NCBI RefSeq assembly: GCF_001941825.1
Contig: NZ_CP019038.1
Span: 6,634,001 to 6,698,000 of the forward strand
DNA length: 64,000 nt
Direction: 5' to 3'
Source: Massilia putida
GTDB taxonomy: Bacteria; Pseudomonadota; Gammaproteobacteria; Burkholderiales; Burkholderiaceae_D
This document shows, piece after piece, positions 10,461 through 18,544 of the stretch (position 1 is its first letter; each line of letters starts with the position of its first letter). The notes beneath the pieces were generated by a model. That model made no database searches. It saw nothing but the letters and a program-made list of their open reading frames with translations, and had not been told where the DNA came from. The position numbers were made by a program, and so were the translations under genes.

Positions 10461-12140
10461 ATGCGCCCCACCTGGCTGAAGACTTCGCTCACCCTGATCA
10501 TGTGCGCCACCTTGTGGCTGCCCGGCCCGGCGTCCGCCGCGCAGACTGCCAAGCCGGCCGGCGTCGCCGCGCAGGTGAAAGCGCCGAAGCTGGTGGTCGT
10601 GATGGTCATCGACGGCCTGCCGTCCGAACAGGTGCAGCGCTACCGCGACCAGTTCGGCCCCGGCGGCCTGCGCCGCCTGCTGGAGCAGGGCGCGTCGTTC
10701 ACGGATGCGCACCAGGCCCACGGCATCACGGTGACGGCCGTCGGCCACTCGGCCGTGCTGTCGGGCGCGTATCCGTACCGCCACGGCATCATCGGCAATA
10801 ACTGGATCGCGTCGAACGGCCAGCAAGTCTATTGCACCGAGGACACCCGCTACCACTACATCGACGAAGAGACCGACACCCACGACGGCACGTCGCCCGC
10901 GAACCTGCGCGTGGACACGCTCGGCGACCAGCTGCGCTACGCGAGCGGCAACCGCAGCAAGGTCGTGACCGTCTCCGGCAAGGACCGCGGCGCCATCCTG
11001 CTCGCGGGCAAGACGGGCACCGCCTACATGTACATGGACAAGACGGGCGACTTCGCCAGCAGCACGTATTACATGGACAAGTATCCCGCCTGGGCCGGGC
11101 GCTTCCGCGCCGCGAAGCCGCAGGACCGCTACTACGCGAAGTCGTGGAAGCCGCTGCTGGACGACAAGGCCTATGCCGACGACGCCCCGTACCCGGAGGC
11201 GACCACGATCAACACGAACCGCTTCCCGTTCACGTTCTACAGCGACAGCGGCAAGCCGGCCGCCGACTACTACGGCCGGTTGAAAGCGAGCCCGGCCATC
11301 GACGAACTGACGCTGGAATTCGCCGAGGCCGCCGTCGACGGCGAACAGCTGGGCAGCAATCCGACGGGTGCCACGGACCTGCTGGGCATCAGCCTGTCCG
11401 GCCACGATTACGTGAACCATGCGTACGGCCCCGAAAGCCGCATGTCGCACGACCACCTGCAACAGATCGACCGGAAAATCGCGCAATTCTTCGCCTTCCT
11501 CGACAAGCGCGTCGGGATGGACAATGTCCTCGTCGTGCTGACGGCCGACCACGGTTTCGCCAACACGGCCGAGTTTTCGCGCAGCCAGCATGTGGACGCG
11601 CTGCGCGTCGATCCGAAGGCGTTGCTGGACAAACTCGACGGTGCGCTCGCGGAGCGTTTCGGCGGCGCCAAACTGGTCAAGACGTCGCTGTTGCCGGAGG
11701 TCTACCTCGACTACGCCGCCATCGAGCGCCGCGGCCTCGCCCGTGCCGACGTGGAAAACGCCGCCGCGCGTTTCCTGCTGACACAGCCGGGCATCTCGGA
11801 AGTGTTCACGCGTACGCAGCTGGAGCAGGGCATCGCCGCGACATCGCGCTTGGCCACGCTGATGCAGCGCGCCTGGAACCGCCAGCTGTCCGGCGATCTG
11901 CTCGTCGTGCCGACGCCGTACACGATCTTCTCCAGCGGCACGTCGGGCGCCAGCCACGGCACGCCGTGGCAGTACGACACGTCCGTGCCGCTGCTGATCA
12001 TGGGCAAGCGCTGGATCCGTCCGGGCGAACAGGGCGGCTACACCGAAGTCGTGGACATCGCCCCGACGCTGGCCCAGATCCTGCACGTGCGCCGTCCGGC
12101 GGGCGCGGAAGGGCGCGTGCTGACGGAAGCGTTGCGTTGA
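10461..12140 (+). CDS. Secreted alkaline phosphatase-superfamily phosphatase, PafA-like
   Basis: 559 residues with a Sec signal peptide (cut expected after PASA, about residue 27). The metal site starts with VVMVIDGLPSEQ. The nucleophile threonine is in the HGITVTAVGHS region, followed by YPYRHGIIGN as in PafA-like and nucleotide pyrophosphatase-type enzymes. The second metal cluster includes SGHDYVNHAYGP and TADHGF. It should release phosphate from organic monoesters in the periplasm or outside. Its promoter has a PHO box, which fits phosphate-starvation control. ppx follows 95 bp downstream. It could be annotated alkaline phosphatase family protein; the exact substrate range is not visible. 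Confidence 0.88.
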   Translation: MRPTWLKTSLTLIMCATLWLPGPASAAQTAKPAGVAAQVKAPKLVVVMVIDGLPSEQVQRYRDQFGPGGLRRLLEQGASFTDAHQAHGITVTAVGHSAVLSGAYPYRHGIIGNNWIASNGQQVYCTEDTRYHYIDEETDTHDGTSPANLRVDTLGDQLRYASGNRSKVVTVSGKDRGAILLAGKTGTAYMYMDKTGDFASSTYYMDKYPAWAGRFRAAKPQDRYYAKSWKPLLDDKAYADDAPYPEATTINTNRFPFTFYSDSGKPAADYYGRLKASPAIDELTLEFAEAAVDGEQLGSNPTGATDLLGISLSGHDYVNHAYGPESRMSHDHLQQIDRKIAQFFAFLDKRVGMDNVLVVLTADHGFANTAEFSRSQHVDALRVDPKALLDKLDGALAERFGGAKLVKTSLLPEVYLDYAAIERRGLARADVENAAARFLLTQPGISEVFTRTQLEQGIAATSRLATLMQRAWNRQLSGDLLVVPTPYTIFSSGTSGASHGTPWQYDTSVPLLIMGKRWIRPGEQGGYTEVVDIAPTLAQILHVRRPAGAEGRVLTEALR

Positions 12141-12235
12141 TGGTGCCGCAGGATCTTGCAGGAGGCGTAACGGGAGACGCGGTGGCCGCGGCGGCCGCTA
12201 TACTGCCGTCAACGCCACTTCATCCGGGCCCATCC

Positions 12236-13687
12236 ATGTACGCAGCAGTCGACCTCGGCTCCAATTCCTTCCGCCTCCACATCGGCGAGCCGATCGCGGG
12301 CCAGATCCACATCGTGCGCACGGCGCGCGACCCGATCCGCCTCGCGGCCGGCCTCGGCCCGGACAATGTCTTGAGCGAAGCCGCGGTGGAGACGGCCCTG
12401 CGCACCCTGCGCGATTTCAGCGCCATCCTGCGCCAGTTCCGGCTCGACGCCGTGCGCGTCGTCGCGACCAACACGATGCGTGTGGCCACCAATGCCGACG
12501 CCGTGCTGCCGCGCCTGGAAGAAGCGATCGGCTATCCCATCGAGATCATCTCCGGCGAGGAAGAAGGCCGCCTGATCTACATGGGGGTCGCGCGCGCGCT
12601 GGGCCGGCGCGCCGAGCGGCGGCTCGTGATCGACATCGGCGGCGGGTCGACGGAAGTCATCGCGGCGCATGGCGACGACATCCACATGGTCGAATCGTTC
12701 AGCATCGGCACGCATCCGCAGAGCGCCACATATTTCCACGGCGGCCACATCAGCCCGGACGCGTTCGAGACGGCCGTCAACGCGGCGCGCGCCCGCTTCG
12801 AGGACATGGCCGACCAATACCGCAAGCACGGCTGGGATGCCGTCTACGGGTCCTCCGGCACCATGCGCGCGATTAACGAAGTGATCTCGCGCAACCGCCT
12901 GGGCGACGGCACGATGTCGTTGACGAGCCTGCTGGCGCTGCGCGACAAGCTGATCGAATGCGGCCACGTCGACGCGTTCGACCTGCCGGGCGTGAAACGC
13001 GAACGCGTGATCGTGATGACGGGCGGCCTGTCCATCCTGATCGGCGTGATGCAGGAACTGGGCGTGTCCGCCATGACAGCGATTAACGCCGGCCTGCGCC
13101 TGGGGGTCTTGTCCGACCTCGAGCTGCGCGCCAACCGCCACGACCGCCGCGACCTGGCCATCCAGGACTGCATGCGCCGCTTCGGCGTCGACACCCAGCG
13201 CGCCGCGCGCACGGCGGCCATCGCGCGCAAGCTGTTCGACAAGCTGTCGCCGCAGGACGACGCCGTCGTCCACCACCTGCTGCGCAGCGCCATGCTGCAC
13301 GAGATCGGGCAATCGATCTCGCACACGGGCGCGCACAAGCATGCCGCGTATATCGTCGAACATGCCGACATGCCCGGCTTCACGGCGCGCGAACAGCGTT
13401 TGATGAGCCTGATCGTCCTGGGCCAGAAGGGCAACCTGCGCAAGGTGCGCGAAGTGCTGGGCGTGCCCGACCTCGCCAAGGCCGTGCTGGCGCTGCGCCT
13501 CGCCGCCGTGTTCATGCATGCGCGCGTGGATGCCGACGTCGACGCCGTGCGCCTGCGCATGAAGGGCCGCATCGACATCGAGACGCCGCGCGGCTGGCTG
13601 CGCCAGCATCCGACCGTCGCCGCCTGGTTCGAAAAGGAAGCGGCCGCGTGGGATGACGTCGGGGTGCCGTTCAGCGTGACGACTTAG
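12236..13687 (+). CDS. ppx: Exopolyphosphatase (Ppx/GppA family)
   Basis: About 483 residues, cytoplasmic, removes terminal phosphates from polyphosphate; GppA activity on pppGpp is possible. The actin-like ATPase fold motifs are AAVDLGSNSFRLHI at the N-terminus, ISGEEEGRLIYMGV with the catalytic glutamate, and LVIDIGGGSTEVI. A C-terminal HD-like helical domain begins around residue 310. The start at 12236 opens directly on the first fold motif; the longer open frame upstream overlaps the phosphatase in another frame and is not coding. The gap of 95 bp lets it be read from the PHO promoter at 10383. Confidence 0.93.
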   Translation: MYAAVDLGSNSFRLHIGEPIAGQIHIVRTARDPIRLAAGLGPDNVLSEAAVETALRTLRDFSAILRQFRLDAVRVVATNTMRVATNADAVLPRLEEAIGYPIEIISGEEEGRLIYMGVARALGRRAERRLVIDIGGGSTEVIAAHGDDIHMVESFSIGTHPQSATYFHGGHISPDAFETAVNAARARFEDMADQYRKHGWDAVYGSSGTMRAINEVISRNRLGDGTMSLTSLLALRDKLIECGHVDAFDLPGVKRERVIVMTGGLSILIGVMQELGVSAMTAINAGLRLGVLSDLELRANRHDRRDLAIQDCMRRFGVDTQRAARTAAIARKLFDKLSPQDDAVVHHLLRSAMLHEIGQSISHTGAHKHAAYIVEHADMPGFTAREQRLMSLIVLGQKGNLRKVREVLGVPDLAKAVLALRLAAVFMHARVDADVDAVRLRMKGRIDIETPRGWLRQHPTVAAWFEKEAAAWDDVGVPFSVTT

Positions 13688-13689
13688 CC

Positions 13690-13728
13690 GGCGCGCTTGG
13701 TTGGCGCACTTAGTTGGCGCGCTTGCCC
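13690..13728. repeat. Three imperfect 13-bp tandem repeats
   Basis: Directly after the ppx stop: GGCGCGCTTGGTT, GGCGCACTTAGTT and GGCGCGCTTGCCC follow each other without gaps. They lie in the 112-bp space before the NTF2-like gene. I see no function in them; copy number may vary between strains. Confidence 0.55.
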
Positions 13729-13799
13729 GCCCACCATTGCAATCCGCCTTGCGGAAGCGATACTGGAAGTCCGATCATCGAGCTTTCACGGAGGGGATC

Positions 13800-14246
13800 A
13801 TGAACGAGCAAGCCAACATCAGCCTGCTCAAACAGGCGTACGACGCGTACGGCCAGGGCGACATCCAGCGCCTGCTCGGCATGCTCGCGCAGGACATCGA
13901 CTGGGAACTGCCCGACATCGAGGGTGTCCCGTTCACCGGTAAGCGCCACGGCGTGGACCAGGTGGCCGACTTCTTCCGCATCCTGGCCGAGTGCCAGGAA
14001 CCGCGCGAATTCAGGCCCGACCAATTCATCGCGCAAGGCGACCAGGTCGTCGTGCTCGGGCACGGCACGTTCGCCGTCAAGGCCACGGGCGCCGAATTCA
14101 GCAGCGACTGGTGCCACGTGTTCCGCGTGGTCGGCGGCAAGATCGCCGGCTTCAAGGAATACGACGATACCCATCAGGCCGCGCAGGCCTACCAGCCAAG
14201 GGGCATCGGCGCCGGCACGGCGGCGACGCAGCCGGCCGTCCATTAA
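13800..14246 (+). CDS. NTF2-like (SnoaL-type) protein
   Basis: 148 residues. The opening NISLLKQAYDAYGQGDIQRLL and the following DIDWELPDIEGVPFTG pattern are typical of nuclear-transport-factor-2-like SnoaL proteins, small alpha+beta cone folds. The family includes cyclases, isomerases and proteins of unknown role, so no reaction can be assigned. The ATG follows GGAGGGGATC, a good ribosome site. It stands alone between ppx and a GNAT gene. Confidence 0.8.
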   Translation: MNEQANISLLKQAYDAYGQGDIQRLLGMLAQDIDWELPDIEGVPFTGKRHGVDQVADFFRILAECQEPREFRPDQFIAQGDQVVVLGHGTFAVKATGAEFSSDWCHVFRVVGGKIAGFKEYDDTHQAAQAYQPRGIGAGTAATQPAVH

Positions 14247-14287
14247 CGTTCTGCTATCATGGGAAGCCCGACTTTGTCCCGCTTCCC

Positions 14288-14881
14288 ATGCAGCCCATTC
14301 CGCTCGACGGCCGCCACGTGCGGCTGGAACCGTTTGACGAGACGCTCCGCGACCCCGTCCGCGCCGCGCTCGATTGCGATGCCGACGCGTGGCGCCTGTT
14401 CGCGATCAACGGCCAAGGCGCCGGTTTCGACGGCTTCTGGCGCAGCCTGAACGGCCAGGTCGCGCAGGGCGGCTGGATCGCCTACGCCATCCGCCACCGC
14501 GCGACCGGCGCCATCGTCGGCACCACCAGCTTCCTCAACCTCAAGCCCTCGCGCCAGACCGTGGAAATCGGCGGCACGTTCATCCATCCGGATGCGCGGT
14601 CCACCCTGGTCAACGCGGAAGCGAAATACCTGATGCTGGCGCACGCCTTCGTCGGCGGCATGCGCCGCGTGGAGCTGCTGACGGACGCGCGCAACGTGCG
14701 CAGCCAGGCGGCCATCGCCAAGCTGGGCGCCGTCCGCGAAGGCGTGCTGCGGCGCGAACGCGTCACGTGGACCGGGCACGTGCGCGACAGCGTGCTGTTC
14801 GCCGTGACGGACCTCGACTGGCCCGACGTGCGGGCGCGGCTGGAGCGGCGCCTTAACGTCCACACACTGGAGACCTCATGA
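14288..14881 (+). CDS. GNAT-family N-acetyltransferase (RimJ-like)
   Basis: 197 residues. The protein opens with VRLEPFDETLRDPVRAAL, then IVGTTSFLNLKPSRQTVEIGGTFIH, which is strand 3-4 of RimJ/RimL-like acetyltransferases. The late NVRSQAAIAKLGAVREGVLR motif is the usual acceptor-side element of that group. Substrate unknown; relatives acetylate protein N-termini or small amines. Its stop overlaps the start of the RidA gene (ATGA), so the two are co-translated. Confidence 0.87.
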   Translation: MQPIPLDGRHVRLEPFDETLRDPVRAALDCDADAWRLFAINGQGAGFDGFWRSLNGQVAQGGWIAYAIRHRATGAIVGTTSFLNLKPSRQTVEIGGTFIHPDARSTLVNAEAKYLMLAHAFVGGMRRVELLTDARNVRSQAAIAKLGAVREGVLRRERVTWTGHVRDSVLFAVTDLDWPDVRARLERRLNVHTLETS

Positions 14882-15351
14882 ACGTCAAATCCTTGTCGTG
14901 CGCCGGCCTGCTGTCCGCCTGCGCGTTCGGTCCGGCGCACGGCCAGGAGATCCGCAAGGCGAATCCGCCGGCGGTCGCCAAACCGGTCGCCGCGTACAGC
15001 CACGTGGCGGAGGTCCCGGCCGGCACGCGCATGCTGTTCCTGGCGGGACAGGTGGGCAACCGCCCGGACGGTTCGCTGGCGGAATCCGTCGAAGACCAGG
15101 CCGTGCAGGCGCTGGAAAACATCCGCCTGATCCTCGCGGCGGAAGGGGCCGGGCCGCAGGACATCGTCAAGCTGACGTTTTATGTGGGCGTGAAGCCGGC
15201 GTCGCTCGCGAAGCTGAATGCCAAGCGCGCGGAGATGTTCGCCGGGACGGCGCCGCCGCCCAGCACGTGGGTCCAGGTGGCGGGGCTGGCCCGGCCCGAG
15301 TATCTCGTCGAGATCGAGGCGGTGGCGGCCGTGCCGGCGCGGAGGAAATAA
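14878..15351 (+). CDS. Exported RidA/YjgF-family protein
   Basis: 157 residues. An N-terminal signal peptide (cut expected around AHGQE, residue 23) precedes a RidA domain: FLAGQVGNRPDGSLAESVEDQ, VQALENIRLILAAEGAG, VKLTFYVG and a C-terminal YLVEIEAVA. Cytoplasmic RidA deaminates reactive enamines. An exported version is less usual, and its substrate is unknown. The arginine that anchors the substrate carboxylate in RidA sits before the final strand; here the text reads LARPEYLVEIE, which keeps an arginine nearby. Overlaps the upstream GNAT gene by 4 bp. Confidence 0.85.
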   Translation: MNVKSLSCAGLLSACAFGPAHGQEIRKANPPAVAKPVAAYSHVAEVPAGTRMLFLAGQVGNRPDGSLAESVEDQAVQALENIRLILAAEGAGPQDIVKLTFYVGVKPASLAKLNAKRAEMFAGTAPPPSTWVQVAGLARPEYLVEIEAVAAVPARRK

Positions 15352-16143
15352 TCAGCGCTGCGCGAAAAACGCCGACGGTGAACAACCGAACGTCTTGCGG
15401 AACATGTGCGAAAAGGCCGACTGGCTCGTGTAACCCAGCTCCTCCGCCACGCGCGCGAGCGGCATGCCGCGCGCGATCAGCGGCGCCGCGTGCGCCAGCC
15501 GCACCTGCTGGCGCCACTGGCCGAAGCTCATCCCCAGCTCTTTTTCGAACAACCGCGCCAGTGTCCGCTCGGACGCGCCGACCTGGCGCGCCCAGTCCGC
15601 CAGCGTATGCGCGGCGCCCGGCTCGTCGAGCAGGCGCTCGCACAGGCTTTGCAGCCGTTTGTCGCGCGGCAGCGGCACGCGGATGGGGAGCGCGGGCGAG
15701 CGGGCCAGCTCGTCCAGCATCAATTCCGACAACAGGCTCGCGCGCGTCGACGCTTCGAGCTGTGGCAGCTGCTCCAGCGCGAGGATCAGTTCGCGCAGCA
15801 GGGTCGACACTTCCAGCACGCGGCAATCCTCGCCCGGGAACGGCGTGCGCGCGGCGTGGATGCGCACCGGGCGCAGCCGCACGGGTTCGAGCACCGTGAC
15901 CTCGTGCACGACGCCGGGCGCCGTCCAGATCGCGCGCGACGGCGGCACGATCCAGCTGCTGCCGGCCGCGGTCAGGCGGATCACGCCCTCGCGCGCATAC
16001 GTCAGCTGGCCGAACGTGTGCGTGTGCGGGGCCACGCTGTCGGCCGCCTCCAGGTCGCGCGCCGTCAGCGTGACGGGCCGCGCCGGCGTCGGATCGAAGC
16101 AGTCCGGGAAGGGTTGGGTATGGTGTACGACGGGAATGGGCAT
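15352..16143 (-). CDS. AraC-family transcriptional regulator with N-terminal cupin
   Basis: 263 residues. The N-terminal half is a small beta-barrel with PHTHTFGQLTYAREGVIRL, the AraC-type cupin. The C-terminal half carries two helix-turn-helix units, one in HTLADWARQVGASERTLARL and one in MPLARVAEELGYTSQSAFSH. The end resembles regulators of MFS efflux genes. It is divergent from an MFS transporter 85 bp away, its likely target. Its stop touches the RidA stop. Confidence 0.9.
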   Translation of the reverse strand: MPIPVVHHTQPFPDCFDPTPARPVTLTARDLEAADSVAPHTHTFGQLTYAREGVIRLTAAGSSWIVPPSRAIWTAPGVVHEVTVLEPVRLRPVRIHAARTPFPGEDCRVLEVSTLLRELILALEQLPQLEASTRASLLSELMLDELARSPALPIRVPLPRDKRLQSLCERLLDEPGAAHTLADWARQVGASERTLARLFEKELGMSFGQWRQQVRLAHAAPLIARGMPLARVAEELGYTSQSAFSHMFRKTFGCSPSAFFAQR

Positions 16144-16228
16144 GTCCGGTTCTCGATAAAACTTGTCCTGCTATCGTAATTCAGCCGTGGTCGTTTTGCC
16201 TACACTGGCATTTTCCGCTGGAGTCAAC

Positions 16229-17443
16229 ATGTCCCGAGACACCACCCTGCGTGCCGATGCGCGCGTCATCGCCCTGGTCGGCCTGGCCCATGGCACGTCG
16301 CACTTTTACCACCTGATCCTGGCCGCGCTGTTTCCCTGGCTGAAGCCCGCGTTCGGCCTCAGCTATGCGGAACTGGGCCTGCTGCTGACGGCGTTCTTCG
16401 TCGTGTCCGGCGTCGGCCAGGCCATGGCCGGCTTCGTCGTCGACCGTGTCGGCGCGCGCAGCGTGCTGTTCTTCGGCATGACGATGCTGGGCGTATCGGC
16501 GCTCGTGCTGTCGGCGGCCGGCAGCTATCCGGCGTTGCTGGCCGGCGCGCTGCTGGCGGGCGTGGGCAACAGCATCTTCCACCCGGCCGACTACACGCTG
16601 CTCAACCAGCGCGTCTCGCGCGCCCGGCTGGCCCACGGCTTTTCCGTGCACGGCATCAGCGGCAATATCGGCTGGGCCGCGGCGCCGCTGTTCATGACGT
16701 CGGTCGCGGCGCTGTCCAGCTGGCGCACGGCGCTCGCGTGCGCCGCGATCCTGCCGTTCGCCGTGCTGGGCATCCTGTTCCTGAACCGCGCGCACCTGCG
16801 TCCGGAACCGAAGCCGGCCGCGCCGGCCGCCGCCGGGGAGGGCGCCGGCACGCTGTCGTTCCTGCGCCTCTCCGCCGTGTGGATGTGCTTCGCGTTCTTC
16901 TTCCTGACGGCGGTGTCGCTGGGCGGCATCCAGGCGTTCGCGTCGATCGGGCTGATGCAGCTGTACGGCATCTCGCGCGAGCTGGCGACGGGCTCGTACA
17001 CCGCCTACATGCTGGCGTCGGCGGGCGGGATGCTGCTGGGCGGCTTCGTGGGCGCGGGGCGCCAGGACCACGACCGCACCGTCGCCATCGCTTTCGCCGT
17101 GGCCGCCGCGCTGGCTCTGCTGCTGGGCGCGGCCGTCGTGCCGGGCTGGCTGGCGCTGCCGCTGATGGCGCTCGTCGGCTTCTTCTCGGGCGTGGCCGGA
17201 CCGTCGCGCGACCTGATGATCCGCGCGGCCGCGCCGACGAATGCGACCGGGCGGGTGTATGGCGTCGTCTATTCGGGGCTGGATTCCGGCCTGTCGGTGG
17301 GGCCGGCGCTGTTCGGGCTCGTGATGGACGCCGGGCATCCGGGGTGGCTGTTTGCCGGGATTGCGCTGTTCCAGGCGTTGGCCATCGTCACGGCGGTGGG
17401 TGTCGGCGGCGGGACGAGGAGTGCGCGGCTGCAGAATGCTTGA
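16229..17443 (+). CDS. MFS transporter, fosmidomycin-resistance (Fsr) type
   Basis: 404 residues with about 12 membrane helices. The segments GLAHGTSHFYHLILAALFPW, VDRVGARSVLF and GNSIFHPADYTLLN are characteristic of the Fsr/YfnC-like group of drug and metabolite exporters. The start at 16229 is selected over the open frame from 16163, because the fold begins there. Faces an AraC regulator, suggesting inducible efflux. The exported compound cannot be told. Confidence 0.88.
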   Translation: MSRDTTLRADARVIALVGLAHGTSHFYHLILAALFPWLKPAFGLSYAELGLLLTAFFVVSGVGQAMAGFVVDRVGARSVLFFGMTMLGVSALVLSAAGSYPALLAGALLAGVGNSIFHPADYTLLNQRVSRARLAHGFSVHGISGNIGWAAAPLFMTSVAALSSWRTALACAAILPFAVLGILFLNRAHLRPEPKPAAPAAAGEGAGTLSFLRLSAVWMCFAFFFLTAVSLGGIQAFASIGLMQLYGISRELATGSYTAYMLASAGGMLLGGFVGAGRQDHDRTVAIAFAVAAALALLLGAAVVPGWLALPLMALVGFFSGVAGPSRDLMIRAAAPTNATGRVYGVVYSGLDSGLSVGPALFGLVMDAGHPGWLFAGIALFQALAIVTAVGVGGGTRSARLQNA

Positions 17444-17457
17444 GGTTGCCCCGGGGC

Positions 17458-17895
17458 CTATTCGTCGCGATCCAGCATTTTGGTCAACGCATAGCGCGCA
17501 CCGCCCGGCGGAAAATCGGCGATGCGGCTGACGACCTGGTAGCCGAGTTTTTCGTAAAAGGGGAGGGCCTGGAAACTGAGCGTTTCCAGGAACACGCGCG
17601 GGCAACGGCGTTCGCGCGCCTGGTCTTCCGCCTGGCGCATCAAACGTGTGCCGTAGCCTTTTCCACGCAAGGCTTCGGAGATCCACACGGCCTGTATCTG
17701 CAACCAGCCGAGATAGGTTGCGCCGACCAGGCCGCCGACGACGTTCCGCTCCCGGTCGCGGACGGTGATCACGAGGTAGTGCGGGGTGTCGCCACCGGCG
17801 TGCGAGGCATTGAATTCGGTGAGCGCCTTGACGATCGTGTTCACGTCGGCCGACTTGACGTCTGCTTGCACTTCGATCGGAAATTCATCGTGCAT
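17458..17895 (-). CDS. GNAT-family N-acetyltransferase
   Basis: 145 residues. The acetyl-CoA site is AVWISEALRGKGYGTRLMRQAE, with the R/Q-x-x-G-x-G/A loop as RGKGYG. FLETLSFQALPFYEKLGYQVV is the following strand and helix pair. The open frame begins at a TTG (17898), but AGGAG lies at proper distance from the ATG at 17895. Single gene, convergent with the MFS transporter. Substrate unknown. Confidence 0.88.
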   Translation of the reverse strand: MHDEFPIEVQADVKSADVNTIVKALTEFNASHAGGDTPHYLVITVRDRERNVVGGLVGATYLGWLQIQAVWISEALRGKGYGTRLMRQAEDQARERRCPRVFLETLSFQALPFYEKLGYQVVSRIADFPPGGARYALTKMLDRDE

Positions 17896-18031
17896 CAATG
17901 GCTCCTGGTTGTGCCGCGCAGCGCAAATGTGGTGGGGGAGGCACTTGGCAGAATAGCAGCTTTATGTGGCCACGTACATGTTCACAGCCGGCCTGCGCCT
18001 TGTCCGAGTTTGCAACTAATCGACAAGCACG

Positions 18032-18062
18032 CCAAAAAAAAGACCGGGGCCGAACCGGCCCC
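18032..18062 (-). terminator. Intrinsic terminator of the ppk-sixA operon
   Basis: On the minus strand a 7-bp GC stem (GGGGCCG/CGGCCCC, 18046-18062) with a 3-base loop is followed by GGTC and eight T residues. It begins 8 bp after the sixA stop codon, the textbook position. Confidence 0.85.
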
Positions 18063-18070
18063 GCCCGCCA

Positions 18071-18544
18071 TCACCGCAGCTTGCCCACGATATCCGGCCC
18101 GACGGCCAGCCTGACGAACGGCGCCGGATCGTCCTCGCCCTTGTTCGCGATCCAGAACACGCTGGCCTTGCGGATCTTCCAATCCTGCGCCGTCCCCGAA
18201 AAGATCAGCGACGCCACCTGACCGAGCAGCGGCTGATGCCCGACCACGACGACCGTGTGCTTGTTGTCCGGCCAGCCGGCCGCTTCCAGGATGCGTTCCG
18301 CCGTCGAATCCGTGTTCAGCGCTTCCACGGTCGTGAACTTGCGCCCCAGGGCCTCGGCCGTCTGCACGCAGCGCGCGGCCGGGCTGGACAGGATCCGGCA
18401 GTGCGCCGGCAGCTGGCGGTCGAGCCATGCGCCCACGCGCGAGGCGTGGCGCGCGCCCTTCGGCGTCAGTTCGCGCAACTGGTCGCCCTGGCGGTCGGGC
18501 ACGTGCGGCTCAGCTTCGGCGTGGCGCCACAGGATCAGTTCCAT
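18071..18544 (-). CDS. sixA: Phosphohistidine phosphatase SixA-type
   Basis: 157 residues of the histidine phosphatase superfamily. The RHAEAE motif has the catalytic histidine at residue 8, and the second histidine is in VVVGHQPLLGQ. The compact size and RHAEAE sequence match SixA, which removes phosphate from phosphohistidine of signalling proteins. The start at 18544 follows AAGGAGAATGACC; two upstream ATGs are too close to or before this site. The 5' end overlaps the end of ppk by 35 bp, so the two are one operon. A link between SixA and Ppk phosphohistidine is suggestive but untested here. Confidence 0.9.
   Translation of the reverse strand: MELILWRHAEAEPHVPDRQGDQLRELTPKGARHASRVGAWLDRQLPAHCRILSSPAARCVQTAEALGRKFTTVEALNTDSTAERILEAAGWPDNKHTVVVVGHQPLLGQVASLIFSGTAQDWKIRKASVFWIANKGEDDPAPFVRLAVGPDIVGKLR

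Noticed and set aside
10832..12235. Upstream extension of the ppx frame inside the phosphatase gene
   Set aside because: Out of frame with the phosphatase and rich in Arg/Pro; the Ppx fold begins at 12236.
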